The notes beneath the pieces are model-generated. The model was not told the origin of the DNA and did no database searches. It was given only the letters and a program-made list of their open reading frames with translations. From contig JABUQX010021269.1 of assembly GCA_015478945.1 (NCBI GenBank), forward strand, positions 52,501-79,295: DNA of 26,795 nt. The letters run 5' to 3'. Origin of the DNA: Trachelipus rathkii. Its lineage: Eukaryota; Arthropoda; Malacostraca; Isopoda; Trachelipodidae. Of this stretch, positions 11,173 through 22,815 are shown one piece after another (position 1 is the stretch's first letter; the number at the start of each line of letters is the position of its first letter). The position numbers were made by a program, and so were the translations under genes.

Positions 11173-11823
11173 AGAGATCTGCATACTGAATCCACTTGTA
11201 ATATTACGTTAACGCGGGGGTCGCATAACTATATTTATCTTTTATGAATATATTTGTTCGTCAGCGTATTGAATAAATAGTTTTGCATTGACTTCGAAAA
11301 GAAAAAGTCACTTCTTCGTTACTATTATAAATATGTTATGCTTAATGAAATTCGAGTTCATTCATGAAAATATGTTGAGTCTCTAATTATATTTCTACTT
11401 GTAGTAAACATTTTTTTATATTATCTATATCATTATATTAGTGAAACATACCCATTGTCAACTGTAAAGTTTCTATGTAAAAACCTCATTTAGTTTTCGA
11501 GAAAGAATCATTTGTGATTATGTTGCAGAATTGATAAATATTTGTTTTATAATAAATAAAAATATACCACTAATAATTAAATTATAATTCCCACTAGTCC
11601 CAAAAATAGAATAAATAGTCCGAAAGTGACAAACAAGATCACATAAATATCCTCTTACTAAGGAGAGGGATATGCTCCTATTAAGATACATTTATTAACT
11701 TAATTATAGTAGTTAATATGAGTAAGCAATTGTATTATTATGTCTTATTTAATGGGTCTTAGCTATAACTAAATATATTGGTAACTGGTGAGAGTTATAA
11801 TTGTATATGAATATTTGCTACCC

Positions 11824-11835
11824 ACTAGTCGCCCT
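11824..11835 (+). repeat. 12-mer actagtcgccct, copy 1 of a dispersed repeat
   Basis: This GC-containing 12-mer occurs here and at 18389-18400 in the same orientation, in DNA where 58% G+C words are rare. The wording recalls the conserved start of short arthropod repeats of the type 'ctagtcgcccgcgacttcg', from memory. The flanks have diverged, so element boundaries cannot be set. Confidence 0.4.
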
Positions 11836-13218
11836 ACCCCTTTCTCAAGGTATGTCTTTAGATGCTACATGGGTTAAGGCGAGTTTATGAAAATATCCGA
11901 AGTTTAATCGATGATAAATGCTGTAACTCCATATGTATGTAAAATAATGATGGAGGTACAACAGACCACTCACTCCAGTGTAGGACTGTTCTTTTCTGTC
12001 TCTATTCACTATGAATGATATATTGCCTCGAGTATATTTACTTGGTTATTAGTTCGAGCTTTACGAACGAGGTGTTTATCAATGAATCAACAAATACTCC
12101 TATTATACCAAATGTCATTTTTTTTTATTATAATAAAATAATCTTACTTCTATGTTATTCATTCTTAGAGTTCTGAAAAAAAGTTAGATTTATTCCTAAA
12201 AAACTATGTATTACAATCACATTACTAGAGCTGGGCTGTAGCGCACCTATCCAGGGAGTTGCGCCTATCTACGCCTATGGTCGCATTACTAATCTATATT
12301 ACGTAGGCTGATATAGGATCGCAACTATTTTTTATTTTAAAAAAATGGCGGACTAAAGCAAAGTAGTGATCTATAGCCAATTTTCTCATTGCGACTTATT
12401 AGCTGGCAGATTCACCTATGACAGGAATCTAAAAATCATATTTTATTTGATATATATATACAATATTACACTTATTTAAATTAATTAGTATTTATAAATT
12501 CTTAGATTAGCATGACTAATTATTCTTTATACATTACTTAAATATAATATCACATTATTAATTTAATTAGTTATAAATAACTAAATTATTATTATTGAAT
12601 CACTAATAAACAATTTATTATATTTAAAAACGTTATTTTAAAACATATATAACTATTATGGTTATTAAATATTATTATATATAATTTATTTAATTATTGA
12701 TAATACATTGGTTGTGATACTATTAAAAACTACTTAAAAAAAAAACACCTATCAGTTTAATTTTCATTTAAAAAATAAATAAAAAATATTAAAGTATTAT
12801 AATATTAATATATAAAATAATCAATACATTTGTAATGATCTTACTTATACTACTTTCATATCATATAGATATATATATATATACAGGGGAATATAAACTA
12901 CATCTATTTATTATGTGCGATTCTATTGATAAGGAATTATGATATGATTTATTTTCTTAGGATTGTTAATAACGTAAGGTAGATAGTAATATAACCTTTA
13001 TCATCACTAAATTTAAAATTATATTCTGTTATTTAAAAAGTATTTTAAAAAGAAAACGAATTAAAAAATTACTAAGTTTACATTAATTTGTTTAAGTACA
13101 TTCTTATAACTACAAAATAAATTCCGCTGACAAACATGATGTGAGACTCCCTGACTATGCCTTATTTAAGTTCAAGCTACTAGCAAATGTCAACTAACGC
13201 AATCAGTGCCTCGGATCT

Positions 13219-13262
13219 CTCTCAGTGTGGAGACTAATCTATCGAACCACACTAAGGAGAGC
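13219..13262 (+). other. Hairpin-forming inverted repeat
   Basis: agtgtgg (13224-13230) pairs with ccacact (13247-13253) across a 16-nt loop. After a 4-nt bulge ctctc (13219-13223) pairs with gagag (13258-13262). Twelve base pairs in total. There is no T-tract or RNA-gene context, so function is unknown. Confidence 0.5.
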
Positions 13263-13409
13263 ATGTGGAGATGCCAGAGGAGGAAGGAGTGATGTGAGAT
13301 TATTAAGTTTTAACCGCTGTGTTTCTTCACAGTCTAGATAAGCACAGGTAGATATAAAAAATAGATTTCTACTATTACCTCTCAGTAGGATTAAGAGCGG
13401 ATGCGGATA

Positions 13410-13861
13410 GCGCTTAATATTATAAGTCGCACGTAGATAGTTTACTTTTATAGAAGAGACAACAAATTAGACGCACAAGCGAGAGCATACAATTCACATC
13501 CGGCTCAGGCGCCAATAGTCGCATTATAAATAGCGCATTGCATGTTAGGCAAAAAAATTATAATGCTGAAATAGACGTATATATATATATACATCAAGGC
13601 GCATAGAACTCTTATAGGTCATCTAACTAGATCACGGCGCAATAGATATATATATGATATATATATATATACTATATAATAATATATATATATATATAGC
13701 GCACTCAATATATAAATAAATATATATGAGAACGTTGCACCCAGCTTCTGCATAGATTTAAACTTTATAGTTATAACGTTTTAATATTAGGTGGATGGGG
13801 ACTGAATTAACTCCAGAACGTGCCATGCCTGAGACACGGCGCATTAATATAAACCTCGCGC
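13410..13861. repeat. Cluster of eight GCGC words, possibly a decayed repeat array
   Basis: GCGC begins at 13410, 13509, 13533, 13599, 13637, 13699, 13839 and 13858. Several are followed by a short A/T word (gcgcattg, gcgcaata, gcgcactc, gcgcatta). Fewer than one would be expected in a stretch of this composition. Intervening DNA includes (TA)n runs at about 13578-13591 and 13646-13698. Spacing is irregular, so a fixed period is not supported. Confidence 0.4.
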
Positions 13862-14441
13862 ATATCTCAGAGTGATACACAATCAAATAATTTCATCTGA
13901 GATAAGGACTTTCACAGTTAAATAGGTCAGCGAATATTATCCCGGAACACTTTCATACACTTCTGAGTATACGAATGTATGTAACTCTCCATGAAACCTC
14001 TCTCAATATCAAATCTGTTGTATTCTGCCATCTCCATAATTATAACTCATTATGCGAGAGACACTAATCTACACACGCTTAGACGAGTTTGAGATAAATT
14101 AAAAACATGAGATTGTACAATAAACACTAACGCAACACTGTAGGGATGACATTAGCTTCTAAATATAATGATAAGTGTTAAAGTAATATACCTTGTATAC
14201 CATGTAACACAATGAACTTAAATATAGTACTTACTGCTAAAAAAAATGATACAATGGAATGCGAACTATCATCTCATTTTTTTTTTTTCTTTATTTATTA
14301 CTTTTAAGGAGATGTATGGACCCTTGCGACACTTTGAAATACATTCGTCTCCAATAATATTTTCAGCGACCAATATATATAGTACCCGTAATGATAATTA
14401 TTTTAAACTAGTATACCATGCGGTTCAAATTATATAGCGTC

Positions 14442-14492
14442 GGTTCCGCACCGGGCACGCGCTTTGCACGGGCGCTCTTGCGGTTGGGTTTC
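14442..14492 (-). repeat. Right copy of GC-rich inverted repeat (IR-R)
   Basis: Starts ggttccgcaccgggc and ends ttgggtttc, the reverse complement of the block at 11121-11172. The arrangement (gaaaccc outermost on both sides, 3.37 kb end to end) is that of terminal inverted repeats. Neither flank shows a convincing target-site duplication. This copy keeps CpG-rich words (ccgggcacgcgc) that are partly changed in the left copy, so it may be closer to the ancestral form. Confidence 0.85.
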
Positions 14493-16955
14493 ATACTATT
14501 ATATATAGTGTCTACAAGTTCTATATATGACTTCAATAGTGAAATTTAATTATTATTCACACCTAATTTTTATTGGAATTTGAGAAAAATTAATACACTA
14601 TGATTAAATTCTCTATTTATTGTAAGTATTTATTTAAATATGATATACACTTAGTAAAAAATAAAACACTTTTAAGAGACAATATAATTGAGTAATATCT
14701 TTGGGTCTACAACGCAGATAACATCTAGGTACAATTAATATAACCTTTTATTGAGTTAAATCATACTGAAGAGAGAGTAGTAAGCTCTAATATTTTAAAA
14801 TATCATTAACAATTAATGGGATATCAACTTTAATTAGAGTCAATTTATTATGTATGAGAACACACAAAAACCTCCGGTTCTTAATAATTGTAACTATAAA
14901 AAGTTAAGTTAACACTGTGAAAGTAAACTTTAATCAGTTATATAATTTTGGTCAGGTTAGTGCGCACGACTATTACCATCTCTTAGAAAGTTGTATGTAG
15001 GAAAAAAGCATTAGCATTTCGCCACTGTCTAGGACTTATAAGAGAGAAGACGTCAATTTCTGAATTTCTATTATTAGCGATTATAAAACCAAAAAGCGTG
15101 AGTATAACCTCATAATTCAACTTCTCTGGAGCATGTCCTTTCAACTTTTCACACTCGACGGAAGAGAGCGACGAGCTCCTTACACAATATTTTTAATAAA
15201 AAGGGCATAGAGGATTACTACACCCCGAAGATGAAAGATACCATTCTCAGCGATCTCACACCTCACAGCACAGGATAAATAGCTAATATGTCGGACTTCT
15301 TCTTTACAATTTTGCATAAAAAGGTTACATTCTATATCTTAGATGAGGCCAGTGATTCCCTATCGTTTATATACTATACTCAATTTTCTCGAAAATATAT
15401 ATTTGTTGACTTATCTTATAAATAGGAATAGAGAGTATACTTATGCATCTATATTTTTCTAATACAGATTCTTTTCTCGCTTGTAATATCTCTGATTCAC
15501 TCGAAAACTATCAGCTTTCAGAACCTAGAAATTGTTTAAACCTATTCATCTTCAGTATTTACGTTTATCTCGCCTGCGCTATTCTGTTGATAAGGGACGT
15601 TAAGAAAATATCCATGAAGCAGGGGTGAGCGATAATAAAGGCTTACACGAGTAAATTGAGAGAGACTGCTCCTATTAACTCTCTTTCACGTGTTTACAAG
15701 CATTAATATCTTTTCGACACATTTCCCACTATAGCACACATTCTCTAAAACACTATATGCACACTTGTAGGATTATCAGTGTTCATTTCGTCCTACAACT
15801 GGAAAATGTGAAATGTTTGAAGTGTCGAGTTGTGTGGTATCAAGTATTGGCGGTAGTTGGATTAGTCACAAGTCACAACAGTATATCGAATTTAGCTAAT
15901 TAAAAGAGAGAATAAAATTATAAATATCATATAATTTTTATACACTGGAATTATCACTAATGCTTGAATAACTGTAGTACCACAAAGATCCATACAAATT
16001 TGAGATTTCAATTTTAATTACACTTGAACACTTTTAAAAAAAAAATCATGCAATAAAATTACACACTATATTATTCATATTTGGGATTAATTTACACGTG
16101 ATCCAATTAAGTGATATTACCATTGGTGGACACTAAATATAATATATTGTAAACTAAATGATAAATTAAAATCAATAAATTATTATAAAAGAGTATCTTT
16201 AATTAAATTTTCAAGAAACTTTCCGAGTATATACTAAAGCATAGATAAATGGTTCATGAAAATGCATACTAATATGCAAATATAATTGAAATAACTATAT
16301 AAGTAAAGTAGATCCGTAACTTATTGTTAACAATAAGTAGATAATGAATAATAAAATTATTTATATGAGAGAATAAAAATAATATAATAATAATTGAATA
16401 ACTAATAGATCGCTAATAACATCCAATATTATTATTATTATGTATTGTTATACTATGAAAATAATAAATTCTGTGCCTGATAAATTAAATACTAATGTAT
16501 TATTAAATTTCTTTATGCTTGCAATAATAGAACTTAATGTAAGATGAGAAATAAATGAGTAACATACCGATGACCTTATATCTGAATATAAAGCTAAATA
16601 TATGTTTAGTATTGGAATTAAACATTGTAATGTATGAGTATTCACGTATCTCTAATTGTAATTGTGACAATAATTGTTATTTTTAAAATAAAGACACTAT
16701 AAGCACTCATGGAGATGAGGAACTAAGTTTGTTTCAATAAAAGAGAGGTATAAAAAGCAACGGTAACACATGCTTTGAGATATCCTGCTGTTTGATTAAA
16801 TCTATCCTGAGAAGGCCCAACTTATTTTGAGAGCAAATGTGTTATGCTGACTTCCTATTTACTATTAAATGGCTTATAAGTTTTATATATTAGAGCAGCA
16901 GGATAATGAATTGAATTTTCTCCACAATTAAACGAATTTGAAGCAACACAAGTTG
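14493..16955. other. Unassigned AT-rich DNA, about 2.5 kb
   Basis: No gene or RNA recognised on either strand. Short frames at 15443-15628 (+) and 16448-16645 (-) have no recognisable features and fit chance. A GC-richer patch lies near 15110-15260. Confidence 0.45.
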
Positions 16956-16957
16956 GT

Positions 16958-17081
16958 ATACCCCGGCTCCCCCCTTTTTATAGTGTGGTATGGTAATGCT
17001 GTGTGAGAATACGTAGAAGAGGGGTCGCCATTTGACCTAGAGGGAGGCCCACCCATTTTTTAGTGTGGCCCCCCAACCTTG
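16958..17081. repeat. C-rich duplicated motif, possible hAT-type transposon end remnant
   Basis: Two related phrases lie about 80 bp apart: ccccctttttatagtgtgg at 16970-16988 and cccattttttagtgtgg at 17052-17068, the second followed by ccccccaaccttg. Between them is gaggggtcgcca at about 17019-17030. 'CAGGGGTCGCCAACC...TTTTT.TAGTGTGG' is the style of many animal hAT non-autonomous element ends, which is why I suggest it. No matching inverted terminus or 8-bp duplication was found. The 12-mer cccccaaccttg recurs at 22990-23001. Confidence 0.35.
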
Positions 17082-17085
17082 TTTT

Positions 17086-18388
17086 ACCTGTACTCATTAA
17101 TCATGAATTTACATTAGCTCTAGGCTACCGTATAATACTATATTATTATTAATATATACACTGCTCACACAAATTTTACAGATATACATTAATTTTTAAG
17201 AACTTAGAAATATATTAAAAATTATAAACAGCAAAGTATTTAAAATTTATATTACAATAAATATAATGATAAAATATTTCCAAAAGAAAAAAGATAAATA
17301 GAAAATGAGTTAGAAGTTTCAAAAGAAAACTTTTAGAGAGAGAAAATATATATACTTTAGGACTTATATATCAGATTAGATCTAGATGCCAATAAATGTA
17401 CTGTACATACTACCTAACGAGCTGTTCTGAAATCACTTAACAAAGATATAAAATAGGGTTTTAACTTAAACTAAATAAATGTCGTATCGTCTGCTCAATG
17501 CTCATGCTATTTTCTTTACAATAAAAAGATATAACGTATAATAAAGTTGTGGAGAATAATACTGTATATAATTAAAAAATTCGAGTAGTTATACGGCAGT
17601 TTTTCAAACAGAGTGTTTGTCTTGGTGGTAAAGTTGACTCGTTGAGTGATGTAAGGGTATTCTGATAGAATGAATGTATTATTTGTGGGTGTATTCAGAG
17701 TTTGGTATTGTGTGTGTGTCGTGCAGTATGAGGGTAATGTTGCTGGTGGGTTTTCTTAATTCGTGTTGGAAGATGCGAGATGTACATCATAGGTATATAT
17801 AATAATAACTCGAGTGAGAAGTAAACAAGTGATCTGCGAGGCTAGTGATATTAATAATCCGAGAGTGAGAGTATCCGATTCTCTGAAAAACACATAGAAC
17901 CAGAGAATAATTTACCTATTACATCAGATAATAATAATCATAATGAGAAATTACGATCCAAGGTAAATTAACATCAGACCATTCTTTTAAAGATGACGTC
18001 AATCATATAACATCAACTATAATTATATTAATAAATATAATTAAATTAATTAATAAAATAAGTAAATAATTAATATAATTAAAATCCTTTAAGGCGTTAA
18101 AAAATACTTTCAAATTATGTCTCAGACAGGGTTAGATATTAATTAAATATGATAAAAGTATAATATGAATAATTTATAAATAATATAATAAAAACATATA
18201 TAGATGTTTTATAATAAATATAATTTTATATCTAAAAGATAAATAAATAGGCAGGTGTATAAAATAGCATGAGCAGATAAAGACAAGTATAAAACAAAGG
18301 CTACTATTTCTTAATTGATATTTAGTACTAGCGTATAATCCAAGAGACTGCACGCTATATTGAATTGTATAATCATGTTTTAACCTGT
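17086..18388. other. Unassigned DNA with a G/T-rich patch
   Basis: Mostly A-rich and TA-rich. A strongly G/T-biased + strand segment at about 17600-17780 includes a short (GT)n run near 17711-17719. Reading it and its complement gave no recognisable protein. No RNA gene seen. Confidence 0.45.
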
Positions 18389-18427
18389 ACTAGTCGCCCT
18401 GCTTTAAGGAGTTTCAGCGTGAAACTC
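18389..18427 (+). repeat. 12-mer actagtcgccct (copy 2) followed by a perfect hairpin
   Basis: The second copy of actagtcgccct (18389-18400) is followed eight bases later by gagtttca-gcg-tgaaactc (18409-18427), an 8-bp perfect stem with a 3-nt loop. The hairpin is absent at the first copy (11824), where the flank has diverged. Together they suggest the terminus of a short interspersed repeat. Confidence 0.45.
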
Positions 18428-21340
18428 GTGACCCATAACTCGTTTTCATTATGAAGAACTACCTCCTACTCAGATATTACTTCACACTGAACGTAGAGCA
18501 GACATTACATTTGGAAAAGATATATATGTATATACATATATATATATACTTGAAATTAATAATCTGAGAGTTCGTGCGTCAAAAACAAAAGCTGTGAGCC
18601 CTTTCAATTGGTATATTTTTGTCTCTTTCTTTATACTATCTTCTGTAAACAAATGAATTCTTGTAACTAGAGATCTTTAGAAATATAGGACGACTGCTAC
18701 CAGAAACAGACAAAACAACTAAGTATAATGAGTAAGGCATGCAATTTCCCCCCCGATTCCTTGCAAAATGTGTAAACTTTTACAATTATCTCGCCATCAA
18801 TCATATAGAAGAATCTTTTACCAATAATGTCACTAAAGAGAGTTATTTATTCGCTATATTCTGAGAATAGATGCGTTCTGATCGAGAGTTACGTGAGGGA
18901 GTGTCTGTGTGTCATGTTCTTGTGAACAGAGACTGCTGCATGTGTGCTGTTTGGTGTGTGATGCAAGGTGATGATATGAATGTTTGTCATGTGTGTAGTG
19001 TGTGTGTGTTTAATAATAATAGGCAATAGAAAGTAAAGAACAGCGTTACATGCAATTGAATATAGTATCAGATCACATGAATCTAAACAAATGGAAAATA
19101 TATTGTGTAGATCTGTATATATTGTAATCATATATATTCTCATATTTATTTATAAATTTGAGAGTGAGACTGGATGAGAAAATTTTCTGCCCTTATAAAA
19201 TAAGTCAAGACTAATATTTTACAACTACATCATAGCAAGTTATACTAAATAAAAATATAAATAATAGTAAAACCAACCACTCATAATATAAATAACATAC
19301 GTGGTTCATAATAATTATATATAATTAATTAATTTGAGTTAATTAGTTATTTTACATTTCACCTTAGAATTGGGAGGAACATAGATAGTACATATCTAAG
19401 CTAATCAATATAAGAATTAAAAAATAATAATTAATAATTTGTAAGGGCAATGAATTTAGACAAAATAAATATAAATTTTATAGATATATATAATACTCTA
19501 GCAGTATATAATTAATAGATTATACATGAGTACTCATCAATAATAATATATTTTATATGAGAAAGAATTCAATCTATTACATTTTAATAGTACAGATTAA
19601 TTATATATCAGACGCGTGTTAATTATAACTATAAATTTTCATGGCATTTACTATGACATTTGTAAAAGCAAATAAAATACCAAAAATATTCTGAAAATAT
19701 TAAATACACAAGAAAATTATAATTTATATTAAAATAAAATTTCTGAAGGTAAGATCTTCAAATAGATGACATACATAGATAATAGTTCAACACTCATGAT
19801 AACATTTATCATTATTAAAATCGAGACTAAATTATCATGAATAATCAACCTATTGAATTAAGATGAATACATTTCCCTTTGTGTTTGTTTCGAAGTCGTA
19901 ATAAGAGAAGGGATTTGCGATTCCTTTAATATTTCACTTCGTCATTTATCAATACTCAGTTAGTTCATTAACATTCATAATACTATCAAAAAAATAATAA
20001 TAATATGAAGATTACATGAACAATCTTAGACCAGTAAAAAATACATAGATAAAATATTGAGGAAAATCACAACATTAATTAAGAATCACACATAAATAAA
20101 AAATATAAATTACACATAATGAAATACTAATCAAATATACGCTATTCGCAAAAAAATTATATTGACAAGGATTAGCAGTATAATAGAGAAAAAATGATAG
20201 CAGAGAATATTATATGCCTGAACTAATGCAGAGAGTAAATAGAGTCAGAGAGATAAATTAAATACGCTGTATAAAATAAATATATGATGTAAAAGCAGTA
20301 AAGGCAGTAGAAGCACTACAAGATCGAGAACGTATTACCACAGTAAAACGAAACCTTACTAATCCCCAGTCTGTTTCTTCAGGCATTTGAGTTGATTAAG
20401 TTTACTATGTTGTTGCCTGAGCGCCTGTTTATAGAGTCTGGATTAATGTATATGTGTTTGAATTAAAAAAGAGTGAATTAAGTATGATTTGTCAAAGTAA
20501 AATGCAATTATGACTCAATAGGTATATTAGGGGTTTGAAATGAGCAGAAGCCTTTGACATAGAGTCTCATAATCATGAGTAATTATCACCAGAGCGTATA
20601 ATGAAATAATAGCACGGTGGTTAGCGCGGTAAAATATAAAATATATAGGCATGACAATAATTGAAGGCGGCAATTAATCAACTGAATCGAGAGATACGTA
20701 AGAGATACAGATGAAAACTAGATACGATAAATCAAGGGAACAGGAGAAAGTCAGTAGAGCACTATGTCGGGGATAACTCGGGCGAGATCGGGCCAACATG
20801 TTTGAACTCATGGTGAAAATACGGAAGCGAGGTGGCAATATGAGAGATCGAGAATAAATGCTATATCCCTTCTAGGCCTAACTTATATTACTAACAACCA
20901 TTCAAGTGCTACACACTCAAACACACTTTACTTAGATATTTGCGTAGGGCGAGCAAGCGAAATAAGTTTAGGTCATAAAAAAATACTAATAATTATTAGA
21001 GGCTAGAGTAAGACTAGAAAAGGCTATGAAAGAGAAAACAATCCTAGTCTAAATATATAAATAATCACCACTATTTAGCATACCTCTATATAACACTATA
21101 TTAACTCATATAGTGAGGGAGACATAGTGCAGCACGCAATTATTTACGTGCAACGAGCTAATTTCATTCACAGTTTAGGTTGATGCATAAGAAAAGCTAA
21201 TCTCATACACTATTATAGCATCTAGCAACTATATATTATTCTATTTAATAAACACCATTCATCCGTATCTTCTCCTCGCATTACCTTCATAACCTCACGT
21301 ACAGGGTTACGACATGAATTACTTATCGTGCTCTGTCTCA
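18428..21340. other. Unassigned AT-rich DNA with a second G/T-rich patch
   Basis: Contains a (TA)n run at about 18521-18548 and a C run near 18749-18755. A G/T-biased segment at 18890-19012 has (GT)n near 18991-19010 and opens an 84-codon minus-strand frame of no recognisable kind. The word gtggttagcgcggt at about 20617-20630 resembles a Pol III A box, but no matching B box follows. Nothing else was recognised. Confidence 0.45.
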
Positions 21341-21360
21341 GTCTATTAGATATGTGGCGC

Positions 21361-21600
21361 TCTCAGCGGGATCGTCCATCAGAAACACGGCTTCTGAAAA
21401 AGTCTTGCACTCAGGTGGCCACTATGTCGGCACTTAACAGGACTATGTATCACTTCGTCACCTTGACACTTTGATGGCTCGTGACACTTCTCCCACTTGG
21501 TACACTAGTTGCTTGGCTCACCTTCCACTGGCACTCATTAGCACTCATTTTACACTATCTTCGGCACCTTCTCTCTAGTCTCACAATCTATCTTTTCCGG
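21361..21600 (-). repeat. Diverged short-repeat array, read as Ser-Lys-type peptide on the minus strand
   Basis: On the + strand units begin with 'cactt': around 21451, 21467, 21485, 21494 and onward, separated by about 15-20 bp and containing variants of ttggctcacctt. Read on the minus strand these give fragments such as VEGEPSN and KWEKCHEPSKCQGDE, broken by stops. The array looks like a decayed minisatellite or the relic of a gene encoding a short-period Glu-Pro-Ser-Lys repeat. It faces the array at 21711-21990. Confidence 0.45.
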
Positions 21601-21710
21601 TGCGCACTTCTAAATACCACAGAATTCCACACCTGGACACTCGCTCTGACACAGCACTAGGGAATCTCATAGGACACCCCATGACTAACTCCTTACGGTG
21701 AATTGAGAAC

Positions 21711-21990
21711 CCATTCAAAGTTGAAACCGTAAAAAAGTTTGAAATATCCTTCAATAATGCTGAGTCATCAAAAGTTGAAAACCATCAAAGATGAACCATC
21801 GAAGTCTCCAGACACCATCCAAAGTTGAGTCCACACACAATCCCACACTCCACCACCATCCATAAATGAAGCTCATTTTTCTAAACTAGCTGAGGCATCA
21901 GAAGTTCTGATTTTTCGTCTATTCCTTTATATAGATTCAGCTTTGGCATCATATGCTGACATTCCAAAGCTGAGGCATCAAAAGCTTGAG
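21711..21990 (+). repeat. Diverged repeat array with consensus like gctgaggcatcaaaagttga
   Basis: Related units on the + strand are gctgagtcatcaaaagttga (21759), accatcaaagatgaacc (21781), gaaccatcgaagtc (21793), caccatccaaagttgag (21813), gctgaggcatcagaagtt (21889) and gctgaggcatcaaaagctt (21969). They translate in pieces as AESSKVE, DEPSKSP, AEASEV and AEASKA, with stops and frame changes between. This suggests a former tandem peptide repeat of the (E-x-S-K-V) kind, or a non-coding minisatellite of similar wording. I do not recognise a protein family. Confidence 0.55.
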
Positions 21991-22015
21991 TGCCACTATA
22001 TTTATAGTATCATTA

Positions 22016-22576
22016 ATTTCGTAATGTGTTGTGTATTTTGTTTATGTCGACTGGTAGTTGTTGATGTCTCGTCATGTCGCATAAAAGGTGTCTAATGTAC
22101 GCTCGCGACTTGTTTACGTCGGTATATTACTGCTCTATGGAGGTAGTGTAGAGTGTCTGTACTTCGGAGTGGATAATGCGTAAAAGTGAATCTTGAGATT
22201 GCTGTGGGTCGAGTTGAGCTAATGTAAGAGGTGAGGAGTTGGGTTATGGTAATGGTGTCAAGTGTAATGTAAATAGTTGTCACATTTTAAAGAATCCGTT
22301 GATTATGTTAGCTTCTCCAAAGATTAGTTGTACTAAGAGTAATTGTAATAACAGAGAGATAGTTTAAAGTGTTTATACTAAGGATTGGATCATAAGTTCT
22401 AAGAGATGGGTGTTTCTGGCTACAATTCTCCAAATATTAAGCTATATATAGGGTAATGGTGAGGTTATTGGTGTGATGTATATAGGAGAGTGGGTGTAGT
22501 GTCTATAGGTTATTAGGGTGTATGTGCTTATATATACGTGTAGTTTGTGTAGTGTGTAGGTTGATAGGTGTGATGT
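22016..22576. other. G/T-rich stretch preceding an A-rich tract
   Basis: About 550 bp of strongly G/T-biased + strand ending in (A)-rich DNA. As with the A/C-rich LINE at the left end, such strand asymmetry can mark an old element lying in antisense. I read the reverse complement in all frames and found only short open pieces with no endonuclease or RT motif. Alternatively it is a + strand element whose A-rich tail is 22577-22680. Unassigned. Confidence 0.3.
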
Positions 22577-22680
22577 TGAGTAAAGAACACAAAATACAAA
22601 TAAAAAAAAAAAAAATAAAAAATAAAAAAAAAAATAAAAGAATAAAAAATTAAAAAAAATAAAATAAAATAAAAAAAAAA
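22577..22680 (+). repeat. A-rich low-complexity tract (A runs broken by single T)
   Basis: About 100 bp of A runs separated by single or paired T, in forms like aaaaaataaaa, with one G. It resembles an expanded retroposon tail or simple (A3-9T)n repeat and passes directly into (TA)n at 22681. Confidence 0.85.
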
Positions 22681-22815
22681 TATATATATATATATATTAT
22701 TATATATTATATTAATATTAATATATATAATATATATTATTAGATAATAATTATAATTATATATATATTTATTATATATATTATATATATATATATTAAT
22801 ATTAATATATATGAT
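22681..22815. repeat. Pure A/T low-complexity block
   Basis: Essentially no G or C. Made of tatata and attaat words with many small palindromes. No gene content. Confidence 0.9.

Larger units (their letters stand above)
11173..14441. other. 3.3 kb between the inverted GC-rich repeats, no gene seen
   Basis: If the flanking inverted copies are transposon termini, this would be the element's interior, yet no transposase frame or DDE-type motif is visible and stops are dense. It holds half of a shared 12-mer at 11824-11835, a GC-richer patch at 12228-12420, a hairpin at 13219-13262 and a GCGC-rich zone at 13410-13861. The patch near 13733-13760 (gcacccagcttctgca) faintly resembles short arthropod repeat ends. 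Most of the rest is TA-rich. Confidence 0.4.

Noticed and set aside
14421..14431. ggttcaaatta as a tRNA B box
   Set aside because: The last bases do not match GGTTCRANTCC and no A box lies upstream at a suitable distance.
21700..21990. CRISPR-like array
   Set aside because: Repeat units are degenerate and irregularly spaced, without constant-length unique spacers, and the context is eukaryotic.
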